A stretch of DNA of 64,000 bases from Alphaproteobacteria bacterium (GCA_030433005.1 JAUILQ010000019.1:1-64000); one strand, 5' to 3'; numbered from the stretch's first letter, positions 1 through 9,889 are shown. Notes: generated from the letters alone by a model not told the origin. A program made the numbers and translations.

Positions 1-1
1 C

Positions 2-871
2 CCGCACGCGCCGCGCGAGCTCTGGGCCGCGTTCTGCGGCCGGCTGCGCCGGCGGCTCGCCGAGGTCGGCAAGGAGCGGTTCCTCCTGCTCGGCGAGGTC
101 TTCGACGGGAGCCCCGACGCGCTCGCGAGCTACGCGCAGCTCGACCAGCTCGACTCCGCGTTCGCGTTCGACCTCAAGGGCGAGCTGATCGACGGGGTGA
201 TCCTCGAGGGCCGCGCGCCGGCCACCGCGCTCGGCCCCCTCGGCGGCTACCGCGACCGCTTCCCGTCCTCGCCGCAGCCGAACGGCGTCGGCCTCGACCC
301 GTGGCAGGCGCGCGTCGCGTTCGCCGACAACCACGACGTCTGGCGCGTGCGCGGCGAGCTCGACGACCCCCTCGCCGCCGAGCTCGCGCTCGCGGTGGTC
401 TTCACCGTCGACGCGATCCCGGCGGTCTACTACGGCACCGAGCAGGACCTCGACGGGACCGAGCACCACCTCTCGCGCGAGCCGCTCTGGATCGAGCGCC
501 CGATCTTCGACACCACCGGCCCGACCTTCGCGTTCATCGCGCGCCTCGCCGCGATCCGCCGGCGCTCGCCCGCGCTGCGCTTCGGGTCGGTCACCGTGCG
601 CTTCGCGTCGACGACCGGCGGCCGCGACGAGGAGCCGGCCGAGGACGCGGGGCTGCTCGCCTACGAGCGCGAGCACGAGGGCGAGCGCGTGCTGGTCGTG
701 CTGAACGCCTCGATCGACGAGTCGAGCGCGTCCTTCGGCACCGGCTTCGGCGACGTCGACCGCCTCGCCGACGCGCTCGGCCGCGCGACCGCCCCGTGGG
801 TCGTCGGCGCGCGCGGCGAGCTGTCGATCCGCCTGCCGGGGCGCGCGGTGGTCGTGCTCGAGCCCGAGTGA
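2..871 (+). CDS. alpha-amylase family glycosyl hydrolase, C-terminal part (5' truncated by window edge)
   Basis: Frame open from base 2; motifs LLLGEVFDG, FADNHDVWR, AVYYGTEQDLDG typical of GH13 barrels; ends LEPE*. Confidence 0.8.
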   Translation, partial: PHAPRELWAAFCGRLRRRLAEVGKERFLLLGEVFDGSPDALASYAQLDQLDSAFAFDLKGELIDGVILEGRAPATALGPLGGYRDRFPSSPQPNGVGLDPWQARVAFADNHDVWRVRGELDDPLAAELALAVVFTVDAIPAVYYGTEQDLDGTEHHLSREPLWIERPIFDTTGPTFAFIARLAAIRRRSPALRFGSVTVRFASTTGGRDEEPAEDAGLLAYEREHEGERVLVVLNASIDESSASFGTGFGDVDRLADALGRATAPWVVGARGELSIRLPGRAVVVLEPE

Positions 872-2378
872 GCGCCGACATCACCGCGAAGTAGAGCAGG
901 AAGAGGTGGCCGCCCATGACGTCGATGCCGAGGTTGGCCATCACCGGCGCGACCAGCACCGCGGCCAGGATGTAGGCGCTCGGCGTCGGCATGCCGAGGC
1001 CGAGCAGCAGGGTCAGCAGGGCGGCCAGGACCAGCGAGACGAACTCGTTGGCGCCGGAGATCAGGAACACCAGGTTGCTGAACTTCGAGGCGAGGCCGGT
1101 CATGGTGATGCCGCCGATGACCAGGCCGGCGGCGGCGCAGGCGCCGGCGACCGAGACCATGCGCAGGCTGGTTTCGGCGAGGATCTCGAAGGCGGCGCGC
1201 GGCGTCAGGCGGGTCGCGCGGCGCAGCATCGAGACGACGATCACCGTCGCCGTGCCGTAGATCGCGGCATAGGTCGGCGTGTAGCCCTCGATCAGCGCCC
1301 AGGTGATGACCGCGAGCGGCACCAGGAACAGGCCGCCTTCGCGCAGCGTCGTGCGCAGCTTGGGGATCAGCCCGGGGTCCATGCCCTCCAGGCCGACGCG
1401 CTCGGCGCGCAGGTGCACCTGCAGGTAGATCGGCAGGTAGTAGAGCAGCGCCGGGATCAGCGCCGCGAAGGCGATCTCGACGTAGGGGATGCCGGTGTAC
1501 TCGGCCATGATGAAGGCGGCCGCGCCCATCACCGGCGGCAGCAGGCTGCCGCCGGTCGAGGCCGCGACCTCGACCGCGCCGGCGAAGGAGGCCTTGTAGC
1601 CCAGGCGCTTCATCATCGGGATGGTGACCGCGCCGGTGGTCACGACGTCGGAGGTCGGGCTGCCCGAGATCGTGCCGTAGAGCGCCGAGGAGATCACCGC
1701 GATCTTGGCCGGCCCGCCGCGCGAGCGGCCGGTCAGCGCCGAGGCCAGGTTGAAGAAGAAGTCGGCGCCGCCGGTCTTGGCCAGGGTCGTGCCGAACAGC
1801 ACGAACAGGAAGGCGTAGGTCGCCGCGACCCGGAGCGGCACGCCGAACAGGCCGTCGGTCGTGAAGACCATGATGTCGAGGAAGTGGCTGACCGAGATCT
1901 CGCCGTGCTGCAGCGGGCCGCTCAGGCGGTCGCCGAACAGGTTGTAGAGGATGAACAGCAGGACGATGACGGTCAGGCCGAGGCCGACGGTGCGCCGCAT
2001 CGCCTCGAGCGACAGCAGGATCACCAGGCAGCCGAAGGTGACGTCCCAGGTGCTCAGCGGATCGAGCAGGGTGATCCGCTCGGCGATCGTGTCCGACTGC
2101 AGCGAGAAGTAGACGCCGGTCGCCGCCGAGAGCGCCGCCAGGCCGAAGTCGGGCAGGCCGATCAGGCGCGCGTCCGAGGTCGCCTTGGGGCCGATCATCA
2201 GGAAGCTGAGGACCAGCATCAGCGACAGGAAGGTGATGGTCAGCGACAGCGCGTCGGTGTGCGACCAGCCGGCCGCGTAGACCGTCCAGACCGCGGTGCC
2301 GGCGGCGAAGACCTTGATCCCGAGCCCGAGCTTGCCGTCCGGGCGACGGCGCACGCCGGTGTCGAAGGCGACAGACAT
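868..2378 (-). pseudogene. TRAP transporter, fused 4TM/12TM permease, 3' end lost at junction near 870
   Basis: MSVAFDTG...GSPTSDVVTTGAVTIPMMKR...GGSLLPPVMGAAAFIMAEYTGIPY...LLYFAVMSALT is TRAP DctM-like; homology stops at SALT and continues as Arg-rich antisense of the amylase gene. Confidence 0.8.
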
Positions 2379-2554
2379 GAACGACAAGGCGAGAGATCCC
2401 CGATCACCACCGCCGGCCGGGGCCTTGGCCCGCGGCACGGCAGGAAGTCGGCGGCGGCCGTCGCGTGCCGGGGCGCGCAGCGGCCGACGCCGGGCGAAGG
2501 CGCGTCACCCCGGACCGGCCGCGCCCGCTCGGCGCGGCCGGTCCGGGCAGCGTC

Positions 2555-3553
2555 CTACTGCAGGCCCTTGGCCTTGTAGACCTCGGCCGCGGCGGGGTGA
2601 TAGGGCACCGCCTTGGCGCTGGCCATCAGCTTGGTGTCTAGCGGCGACATCGCCTTGTGCACGCCCTGCATCTGGGCGATCTGCTCGACCAGGGCGGTCG
2701 TCACGTCCTCGACCATCTGCGGATCGGCGTCGTCGCGCACGAAGAGCTGCGCGGAGACCGTCACCGTCAGCACGTCCTTGTCGTTCCACTCGTAGGCCGA
2801 GGCCGGGATGACGTACTCGTTGATCGCCCACTCCTCGGCCACCGCGTCGGCGGTCGCCTGGGTGATCGGGATCAGCGTGACGTCGATCGCCTGGGCCAGC
2901 TGCTGGATCGAGCGGTGGTTGATGAACAGCGAGTTGAGCAGGGCGTCGGCGCGGCGGTCGCGCATCATCTCGCCCTGCTCCTTGGAGGCCGCGAAGGTCA
3001 CGGAGCCGCCCCAGGATTCGATGTCCTCGATGCTGGCGCCGGCGGCCTCGAGCATCGATTCGCCGATCTGGCTGACGACGTTGCCGCGGCGGTTGAGCAG
3101 GATGTTGATCGGGATTTGCTTCGCCGCGATGTCCTCCATGGTCTTGATGCCACGCTCCTCGGCGAAGTCGCGGTTCATGATGAACTGCTCGGGCGCCCAG
3201 GTGTAGAGCACCGCCACGGTGCGCAGGTTCCGGATCGGCCCGCTGAATGGCTCTTCGCCCTTCATCGCCGCGGTCGCCTCGGCGTCGTGGACGATCGCGA
3301 GGTCGCACTTGTCCTGCTGCAGCAGCGCCACGTTGGCGAAGCCGCCGCCGGAGGTCTGGTAGGTCACGGTCGAGCCGGGCTTGTGGGCCTTCAGCGCGCC
3401 GTCGACGCCGGCGCCGAGCAGCGACCAGAGGCCGCCGGGGCTGGCGCCGCAGAGCGTCAGGTTGTAGTCGGCCTTGGCGGAGCCGGGCAGCGCCAGGGCC
3501 GTGCCCGCGGCGAGCGCCAGGGCGGCGAACAGGGACCGTCTGGTAGTGAGCAT
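2555..3553 (-). CDS. TAXI family TRAP transporter solute-binding subunit
   Basis: Signal peptide MLTTRRSLFAALALAAGTALA; CGASPGGLWSLLGAGVDGALK; adjacent to fused TRAP permease. Confidence 0.88.
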   Translation of the reverse strand: MLTTRRSLFAALALAAGTALALPGSAKADYNLTLCGASPGGLWSLLGAGVDGALKAHKPGSTVTYQTSGGGFANVALLQQDKCDLAIVHDAEATAAMKGEEPFSGPIRNLRTVAVLYTWAPEQFIMNRDFAEERGIKTMEDIAAKQIPINILLNRRGNVVSQIGESMLEAAGASIEDIESWGGSVTFAASKEQGEMMRDRRADALLNSLFINHRSIQQLAQAIDVTLIPITQATADAVAEEWAINEYVIPASAYEWNDKDVLTVTVSAQLFVRDDADPQMVEDVTTALVEQIAQMQGVHKAMSPLDTKLMASAKAVPYHPAAAEVYKAKGLQ

Positions 3554-3646
3554 CGCGTGATTTCCTCCCGTTGGTTCCGTCGTCTCTTGGGGCCGCTTGG
3601 CGGCCGTTTTCTTGTCGACCCCGCTGCCTTCTTGCGAAGCATGATC

Positions 3647-3658
3647 TTAGAGGTCTAA
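3647..3658. promoter_or_regulatory. TTAGAGGTCTAA palindromic motif (copy 1), candidate MarR operator
   Basis: Near-palindrome between divergent TAXI and class II aldolase genes; matches two copies at 6507 and 6551. Confidence 0.6.
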
Positions 3659-3777
3659 TTTTGAATACTGTAGCGAGCCGGCTTGATCCAAGTCAACGAC
3701 AGCTTGGCCGGCGCCGGCGTCGAAGCCTAGGGTCGGCCGGCTGCCGACGGCGCAACCGACTGCAATGAGGAGCGGCC

Positions 3778-4578
3778 ATGTGCGGGGCTGAGAGGGAAGC
3801 GGCGAGCCGGGGCGGGGCCTCGGCGTCGGTCGAGGACCGGGGCACGCCGGCGCCGGCGGCCGACCCGGCGCTGCTCGACGACCTGGTCGCGGCCAACCGG
3901 ATCCTGGCCCACTACGGCGTGGTCGACGCCTTCGGCCACGTCTCGCTGCGCCACGACAAGGACCCCGGGCGCTTCCTGCTGTCGCGCAACATGGCGCCTG
4001 GGCTGGTGACCCGCGAGGACATCGTCGAGTTCGACCTGGAGGGCGCGCCGGTCGACGCGCGCGGCCGTCGCGTCTATCTGGAGCGCTTCCTGCACGGCCA
4101 GATCTTCAAGGCGCGTCCCGACGTCCGGGCGGTGGTGCACAGCCACGCGCCCGACCTGCTGCCCTTCGGCCTGGTCGAGGGCGTCGAGCTCCGGCCGGTC
4201 TGGCACATGGCCGGCTTCCTCGGCGCCTTCGGCCGGGACTCGGTCCCGCTGTTCGAGATTCGCGACAGCGCGGGGCCGGCCAGCGACCTGCTGATCCGCG
4301 ACAACGCGCTGGGCGCCGCGCTGGCGGGCTCGCTGGGCGCGGCACCGGTGGTGCTGATGCGCGGCCACGGCGCGACCCTGGTCGGCGAGTCGCTGCCGGT
4401 CGCGGTGTTCCGCTCGGTCTACACCAAGATGAACGCCGACGTGCTGCTGCGCGCGCTGCCGCTCGGGGCGGTCACCTACCTGACGCCCGGCGAGGCCGAG
4501 GCGACGACCGAGACCAACGGCAGCCAGATCCGGCGCGCCTGGGAGCTGTGGAAGCGCGAGGTCGGGTCGGCGCCATGA
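3778..4578 (+). CDS. class II aldolase/adducin family protein, possible dihydroxyphthalate- or pyridine-dicarboxylate-type decarboxylase
   Basis: HVSLRHDKDPGRFLLSRNMAPGLVT, VVHSHAPDLLPF, MRGHGATLVG class II aldolase signatures. Confidence 0.85.
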   Translation: MCGAEREAASRGGASASVEDRGTPAPAADPALLDDLVAANRILAHYGVVDAFGHVSLRHDKDPGRFLLSRNMAPGLVTREDIVEFDLEGAPVDARGRRVYLERFLHGQIFKARPDVRAVVHSHAPDLLPFGLVEGVELRPVWHMAGFLGAFGRDSVPLFEIRDSAGPASDLLIRDNALGAALAGSLGAAPVVLMRGHGATLVGESLPVAVFRSVYTKMNADVLLRALPLGAVTYLTPGEAEATTETNGSQIRRAWELWKREVGSAP

Positions 4579-5144
4579 CGGGCAAGCGCGGGCCGGCGAC
4601 GGAGCAGACCACCCAGGCGATCCTCGATCACTGGCGCGAAGCGGTGCCCGACGACCGCATGGCGCATCTGGTGCGCGACGCGGCGCGCGGCCTGACCCGG
4701 GCGCTGCAGCTGCGCCTCGCCGAGCACGGCGTATCCTTCGGCCACTGGTCGTTCCTGCGTATCCTCTGGGCCCGCGACGGCATCACCCAGCGCGATCTCT
4801 CGGTGCAGGCCGGCTTGATGGAGCCCACGACGCACTCGGCGGTGCTGCGCATGGAGGAGCTCGGCTACGTCACGCGCCGCCACCCCGAGGGCAACCGGCG
4901 CAAGCTGCACATCTACCTGACCGAGGAGGGGCGCCGCCTGGAGGGCGTGCTGGTGCCGCTCGCCGAGGAGGTCAACCGCCTGGCGCTCGAAGGCGTCCCG
5001 GCGAGCGACGTCGAGACGACGCGGCGGGTGCTGCTGACGATGATCCAGCAGCTCGCCGACGACGAGGCCGCGGCCCTGGGCCAGGGCCAGCGCATCCCCT
5101 CGACCCGGGCGCTCGGCCGGCGCCGCGCCGGCGACGGCAGCTAA
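4575..5144 (+). CDS. MarR family transcriptional regulator
   Basis: ATGA overlap with preceding gene; winged-helix SFGHWSFLRILWARDGITQRDLSVQAGLMEPTTHSAVLRMEELGYVTRR. Confidence 0.9.
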   Translation: MTGKRGPATEQTTQAILDHWREAVPDDRMAHLVRDAARGLTRALQLRLAEHGVSFGHWSFLRILWARDGITQRDLSVQAGLMEPTTHSAVLRMEELGYVTRRHPEGNRRKLHIYLTEEGRRLEGVLVPLAEEVNRLALEGVPASDVETTRRVLLTMIQQLADDEAAALGQGQRIPSTRALGRRRAGDGS

Positions 5145-6424
5145 CTCGCCTTGCGCTCGGCCTCGGCACCGCCGCCGAGCTCGCGCCAGTCGGTGGTCTT
5201 CGGCACGATGCCCTGGTAGCTGGCGATCTCGACCTGCGGCACGCGCGGCTCGGCCGTGCCGATCGCCGGCTTGCCGTCCTTGACCGCCTGCGCGGCCTCG
5301 ACCATCAGCCGCCGGAACTCGGTGATCGCGAGGTCGCTGGCGCCGAGCGTGTCCCGCGTGCGGTCGACGATCGGGCCCATCGAGACCCACATCGCGATGT
5401 CCTGGTTGGGGATGCCCTTGATGCCGGTGAAGTTGCCGGCGGCCATGGCCTGGCGGTCCTGGCCGAAGTCGTTCTCCAGGGTGCGCAGCGTGTTGTACTC
5501 GGCGTCGAGGTCGATGCCGACGCGGGTGTGGTTGAACTTCCGCCAGGTCTCCGTGTCCGGGCAGTCCTGGCCGCCCCAGGCGATGAAGTAGAAGGCCGTG
5601 GTGACGTCGTCGACCGGCACGATGACGCTGGCGACGTTGTAGGAGCTGTTCGGCGGGATCAGCGAGATGAAGGGTGCCACGTAGACCGTCATGCGGACGT
5701 AGTCGTGGGTCGAGGCGTTCTTGATCGGCCGGCGCAGCGCCGCGTAGCGGAAGCCGTAGGGCGTGCGCTCCGTCTGCAGCCGGGGCGACTTGTCCGTCGA
5801 GGGCCTGAGCCAGTTGCTCGAGGTCGCGCCGGCGCTCTCGACCCGCGCCGGCACCATGTCGGAGGAGTGCAGGCTCGAGGAATGCGCCGAATCGATCTGG
5901 CCCTCGGTGATCTGCGCCCAATTGGCCGGCACGCGGATCTTGAGGATCGAGACCTTGGTCTCCTCGTCGGGCGAGAAGGGCGGGCGCTCGAACTCCGGCA
6001 CGGCCTCGGGGTCGCCCATCCAGGCCCAGACGAAGCCGCCGGCCTCGCGGGTCGGATAGGCCTTGTGCTTGACCTTGTCCTTGAGCGGGCTCTCGGCCGG
6101 CTCGGACGACATCTCCAGCACGTTGCCCTCCACGTCCATTTTCCAGCCGTGGTAGAGGCAGCGCAGGCCGCACTCCTCGTTGCGCCCGTAGACCAGGGAG
6201 GCGCGGCGGTGCGGGCAGAGCTCGTCGAGCAGCCCGACCTTGCCCTCGCTGTCGCGGAAGGCGACGAGGTTCTCGCCGAACAGGCGCACGCGGACCGGCT
6301 TGCCGTCGGGCTCCGCGACCTCTTCGGAGAGCAGGGCGGGGACCCAGTGCTGGCGCATCAGCCTGCCCATCGGCGCGTCGCCCTCGACGCGGCAGAGCAG
6401 GTCGTTCTCTTCGGCTGTCAGCAT
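5141..6424 (-). CDS. Rieske 2Fe-2S aromatic ring-hydroxylating oxygenase, alpha/oxygenase subunit
   Basis: Rieske motif CPHRRASLVYGRNEECGLRCLYHGW; start at MLTAEEN. Confidence 0.92.
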   Translation of the reverse strand: MLTAEENDLLCRVEGDAPMGRLMRQHWVPALLSEEVAEPDGKPVRVRLFGENLVAFRDSEGKVGLLDELCPHRRASLVYGRNEECGLRCLYHGWKMDVEGNVLEMSSEPAESPLKDKVKHKAYPTREAGGFVWAWMGDPEAVPEFERPPFSPDEETKVSILKIRVPANWAQITEGQIDSAHSSSLHSSDMVPARVESAGATSSNWLRPSTDKSPRLQTERTPYGFRYAALRRPIKNASTHDYVRMTVYVAPFISLIPPNSSYNVASVIVPVDDVTTAFYFIAWGGQDCPDTETWRKFNHTRVGIDLDAEYNTLRTLENDFGQDRQAMAAGNFTGIKGIPNQDIAMWVSMGPIVDRTRDTLGASDLAITEFRRLMVEAAQAVKDGKPAIGTAEPRVPQVEIASYQGIVPKTTDWRELGGGAEAERKAS

Positions 6425-6506
6425 GCGGTCCTCCCAGGCGGTGGACGGGCGCGTCCGGCGCGTTCGTTGCGAAGGCTTGGCGCGCACTCGAGTTCTGTTC
6501 GTGATT

Positions 6507-6518
6507 TTAGATATCTAA
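6507..6518. promoter_or_regulatory. TTAGATATCTAA perfect palindrome (copy 2), candidate MarR operator
   Basis: Perfect 12-bp palindrome; extends to TGATTTTAGATATCTAAGATCA with one mismatched pair. Confidence 0.65.
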
Positions 6519-6550
6519 GATCATTCCGTCAATCAGCTTGACCTCGCATG

Positions 6551-6562
6551 TTAGAGATCTAA
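6551..6562. promoter_or_regulatory. TTAGAGATCTAA palindromic motif (copy 3), candidate MarR operator
   Basis: Same core as copies 1 and 2, 44 bp from copy 2, between divergent oxygenase and reductase genes. Confidence 0.62.
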
Positions 6563-6654
6563 GATGTTTACCCCATGGGTCCGTGCCGCGCCGGAGAAAT
6601 GCGCGCCGGGATCCTGCGCCCTTTGGACGTGACGAGTGACCGGGAGGCCGGCCG

Positions 6655-7623
6655 ATGGCCGAGGATCCGATCGACGACGCCCTGCGCCCCCTCGTGGTGC
6701 GCAGCAAGACGCAGCTGACCTCCGACATCTGGCAGTTCGAGCTGGTCGATCCCGAGGGCGGCGAGCTGCCGCCTTTCGAGCCCGGCGCCCACGTCACCGT
6801 CGAGACCCCCTCGGGCGCGCGGCGCACCTACTCGATCAGCAACGACCCCGAGGAGCGCGAGCACTACGTCCTCGGCGTCAAGCAGGAGCGCGAGGGCCGC
6901 GGCGGCTCGACCAGCCTGATCGAGCAGGTCGGCGAGGGCGACCGCGTGGCGGTCTCCGAGCCGATCAACCGCTTCCCGCTGGTCGAGGCCGACGAGTACC
7001 TCTTCGTCGCCGGCGGCATCGGCATCACGCCGATCCTCTCGATGCTGCGCCAGGTGCGCCGCGAGGGGCTGGCGAAGTTCAAGCTGGTCTACTGCACGCG
7101 CAGCCCCGAGCTGACGGCCTTTCTCGAGGAGCTGCAGGCGCCCGAGCTCAAGGGCAAGGTCGTGATCCACCACGACGAGGGCGATCCCGACCGGGCCTTC
7201 GACTTCTGGGAGCTCTTCGAGAAGCCGGGCAAGGCCCACGTCTACTGCTGCGGCCCGCGCCCGCTGATGGAGGAGGTCAGGGCGGTCACCGGCCACTGGC
7301 CGGAGAGCCGGATCCACTTCGAGGACTTCGCCAGCGACGTCCAGGCGGTCAAGCCCGACGACAAGGCCTTCACGGTGCGCAACGCCGGGACCGGCGAGAC
7401 GGTCGAGATCCCGGCCGACGCGACGATCCTGGAGACCCTGCGCGCCCGGGGCCATCGCCTGCCCTCGTCCTGCGAGAGCGGCACCTGCGGCTCCTGCAAG
7501 ACCAGGCTGGTCGAGGGCGAGCCGGACCACCGCGACATGGTGCTGACCGACCGGGAGCGCGCCGACCACATCATGATCTGCGTCTCGCGCGCCGCCTCGG
7601 ACGAGCTGGTCCTGGAGTGGTGA
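6655..7623 (+). CDS. PDR/VanB family oxidoreductase (phthalate dioxygenase reductase-like, FMN/NAD/2Fe-2S)
   Basis: RRTYSISNDPEEREHYVLGVKQE...GGIGITPILSM...CESGTCGSCKTRLVEGEPDHRDMVL. Confidence 0.92.
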   Translation: MAEDPIDDALRPLVVRSKTQLTSDIWQFELVDPEGGELPPFEPGAHVTVETPSGARRTYSISNDPEEREHYVLGVKQEREGRGGSTSLIEQVGEGDRVAVSEPINRFPLVEADEYLFVAGGIGITPILSMLRQVRREGLAKFKLVYCTRSPELTAFLEELQAPELKGKVVIHHDEGDPDRAFDFWELFEKPGKAHVYCCGPRPLMEEVRAVTGHWPESRIHFEDFASDVQAVKPDDKAFTVRNAGTGETVEIPADATILETLRARGHRLPSSCESGTCGSCKTRLVEGEPDHRDMVLTDRERADHIMICVSRAASDELVLEW

Positions 7624-8831
7624 GCGGCGACGGCAACGCGGGCGAAGCGCGCCGGGTCGGCCTGGGCGTCTGCGGCCTCGGCCGCGCCTTCATGCTGATG
7701 CTGCCGACCTTCCGGCGCGACCAGCGCTTCCGGCTGGTCGCCGCGGCGACGCCGAGCGCCGAGGGCCGGGCGCGCTTCGAGGCCGAGTTCGGCGGGCGCA
7801 GCCACGAGACCCTGGCGGCGCTCTGCGCCGATCCGGACGTCGAGGCGATCTACGTCGCCAGCCCGCACCAGTTCCACGCCGCGCAGGTCGCCGAGGCGGC
7901 GGCCGCCGGCAAGCACCTGCTGGTCGAGAAGCCGCTCGCGGTCAGCCTGGAGGACGGCAAGGCGATGGTCGCCGCGGCGCGCGCTGCCGGCGTCCACCTG
8001 ATCGTCGGGCCGAGCCATTCCTTCGACCGGCCGGTGCTCGAGGCGCGCGCGCTGATCGCCGGCGGCGCGCTCGGCCGGCCGCGCATGATCCAGGCCTTCA
8101 ACTACACCGACTTCCTCTATCGCCCGCGCCGCCCCGAGGAGCTGGTCACCGCCGAGGGCGGCGGCGTCGTGTTCAGCCAGGCTGTGCACCAGATCGACGT
8201 CGTGCGCCTGCTCGCCGGCGGCCGGGCGCGTTCGGTGCGGGCCTATACCGGCGACTGGGACCCGCAACGTCCGACCGAGGGCGCCTATTCCCTGCTGATG
8301 GACTTTGAGGACGGCGCCTTCGCCTCGCTCACCTACTCCGGCTACGGCCGCTTCGACAGCGACGCGTTCTGTGGCTGGGTCGGGGAGCTCGGCCACCGCA
8401 AGTCGCCCGAGGGCTACGGCAAGGCGCGCCGCATGCTGGCGGACGTCGAGGGCGCCGAGGCCGAGGCGGCGCTGAAGCGCACCCGCACCTACGGCGGCGC
8501 GGGCGCCGGGGGCGCCGAGCTGCCCTTGCCGGAGACCCACGAGCACTTCGGGCCGGTCATCGTCTCCTGCGAGCAGGCCGACCTGCGGCTGCTGCCCGAC
8601 CGGCTGGTGATCTACGGCGACGAGGCCGTCGAGGAGCGCCCGCTCCCGGCGCCGGAGATCCCGCGCCGAGAGGTCATGGACGAGCTCTGGGCGGCCGTCG
8701 TCGAGAACCGCCCGCCGGCGCACAGCGGCGCCTGGGGCCTGGCCTCGCTGGAGGTCTGCCACGCCATCCTGCGCTCGGCCGCCGAGCGCCGCGAGATCGC
8801 GCTCAGCCTGCAGGTGCCCTATGAGGGGTGA
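7620..8831 (+). CDS. Gfo/Idh/MocA family oxidoreductase, possible cis-dihydrodiol dehydrogenase
   Basis: GTG start overlapping previous stop; GVCGLGRAF; EKPLAVSLEDGKAMV; Pht4-like context. Confidence 0.87.
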   Translation: MSGDGNAGEARRVGLGVCGLGRAFMLMLPTFRRDQRFRLVAAATPSAEGRARFEAEFGGRSHETLAALCADPDVEAIYVASPHQFHAAQVAEAAAAGKHLLVEKPLAVSLEDGKAMVAAARAAGVHLIVGPSHSFDRPVLEARALIAGGALGRPRMIQAFNYTDFLYRPRRPEELVTAEGGGVVFSQAVHQIDVVRLLAGGRARSVRAYTGDWDPQRPTEGAYSLLMDFEDGAFASLTYSGYGRFDSDAFCGWVGELGHRKSPEGYGKARRMLADVEGAEAEAALKRTRTYGGAGAGGAELPLPETHEHFGPVIVSCEQADLRLLPDRLVIYGDEAVEERPLPAPEIPRREVMDELWAAVVENRPPAHSGAWGLASLEVCHAILRSAAERREIALSLQVPYEG

Positions 8832-8896
8832 GCGCGTCGGATAGCCGGCCCCGTCCGCGCCTCGAAACCAGACGAAGAACCGCCAGGGAGGAACCC

Positions 8897-9889
8897 TTGT
8901 CCAAGCTCCGGCTCTCGGTCGCCATCGGCGACTACGACCGCAACCGCCCGCTGATCGACGGCCGCGTGCAGATCGACGGCGTCGACCCGGTGTTCATGAC
9001 GCTGTCGCCGGAGGAGATCTTCTTCCGCGCCTTCCGGCACCGGGAGTTCGACATCTGCGAGCTGTCGTTCAGCTCCTACCTGGTGACGGTCGACAAGGGC
9101 GATCCGGCCTACGTCGCGATCCCGGCCTTCCTCAGCCGGGCCTTCCGCCACACCTCGATCTACGTGCGCGACGACAAGGGCATCGAGGATCCCGCCGACC
9201 TCAAGGGCAAGCGCATCGGCCTCGCCGAGTACCAGCTGACCGCCAACGTCTGGGCGCGCGCCCTGCTGGAGGACGACCACGGCGTCAGGCCCTCGGACGT
9301 CACCTGGGTGCGCGGCGGCATGGAGACCCCTGGCCGGCCCGAGAAGATCCCGCTCCAGCTGCCGCCGGAGATCCGCCTGGAGCAGGCGCCGGAGGGCAAG
9401 TCGCTGAACGCGCTGCTTGCGGCCGGCGAGATCGACGGCTTCATGGGCCCGCGCACGCTGTCCTGCTTCGACGAGGGCCACCCGAAGGTGCGTCGCCTGT
9501 TCCGCGACCCGACCGCCGCGGCCTCCGACTACTACCGGCGCACCGGCGTCTTCCCGGTCATGCACCTGCTCGGCGTCCGGCGCGAGATCGCCGAGGCCCA
9601 GCCCTGGCTGCCGGCGGCGCTGCTCAAGGCCTTCGGCCAGTCGAAGACGGCGGCGCTGAAGCTGCTCGCCGACACCTCGGCGACCAAGGTCACGCTGCCC
9701 TTCGTCGAGGAGCAGCTGGCCGGCGCCCGGGCGCTGCTCGGCGAGGACTTCTGGTCCTACGGCGTCGGCGCCAACCGCACGACGCTGGAGACCTTCCTCG
9801 ACCACCACCACCGCCAGGGCCTGTCGAGCCGCCGCCTGAGCCTGGAGGAGGTCTTCCACCCGGCGACCCTGGAGGCGCACTCGATCTGA
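8897..9889 (+). CDS. 4,5-dihydroxyphthalate decarboxylase (Pht5)-like protein of the PBP2 fold
   Basis: LRLSVAIGDYDRNRPLIDGRVQIDGVDPVFMTLSPEEIFFRAFRH, family-typical; TTG start preceded by GGGAGG. Confidence 0.85.
   Translation: MSKLRLSVAIGDYDRNRPLIDGRVQIDGVDPVFMTLSPEEIFFRAFRHREFDICELSFSSYLVTVDKGDPAYVAIPAFLSRAFRHTSIYVRDDKGIEDPADLKGKRIGLAEYQLTANVWARALLEDDHGVRPSDVTWVRGGMETPGRPEKIPLQLPPEIRLEQAPEGKSLNALLAAGEIDGFMGPRTLSCFDEGHPKVRRLFRDPTAAASDYYRRTGVFPVMHLLGVRREIAEAQPWLPAALLKAFGQSKTAALKLLADTSATKVTLPFVEEQLAGARALLGEDFWSYGVGANRTTLETFLDHHHRQGLSSRRLSLEEVFHPATLEAHSI

Noticed and set aside
906-2579. 557-aa plus-strand ORF
   Set aside because: Antisense to the TRAP permease; Q/R/D/H-rich shadow frame.
6636-8831. 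731-aa ORF
   Set aside because: 5' half is an off-frame read of the PDR reductase; the true Gfo/Idh gene starts at GTG 7620.
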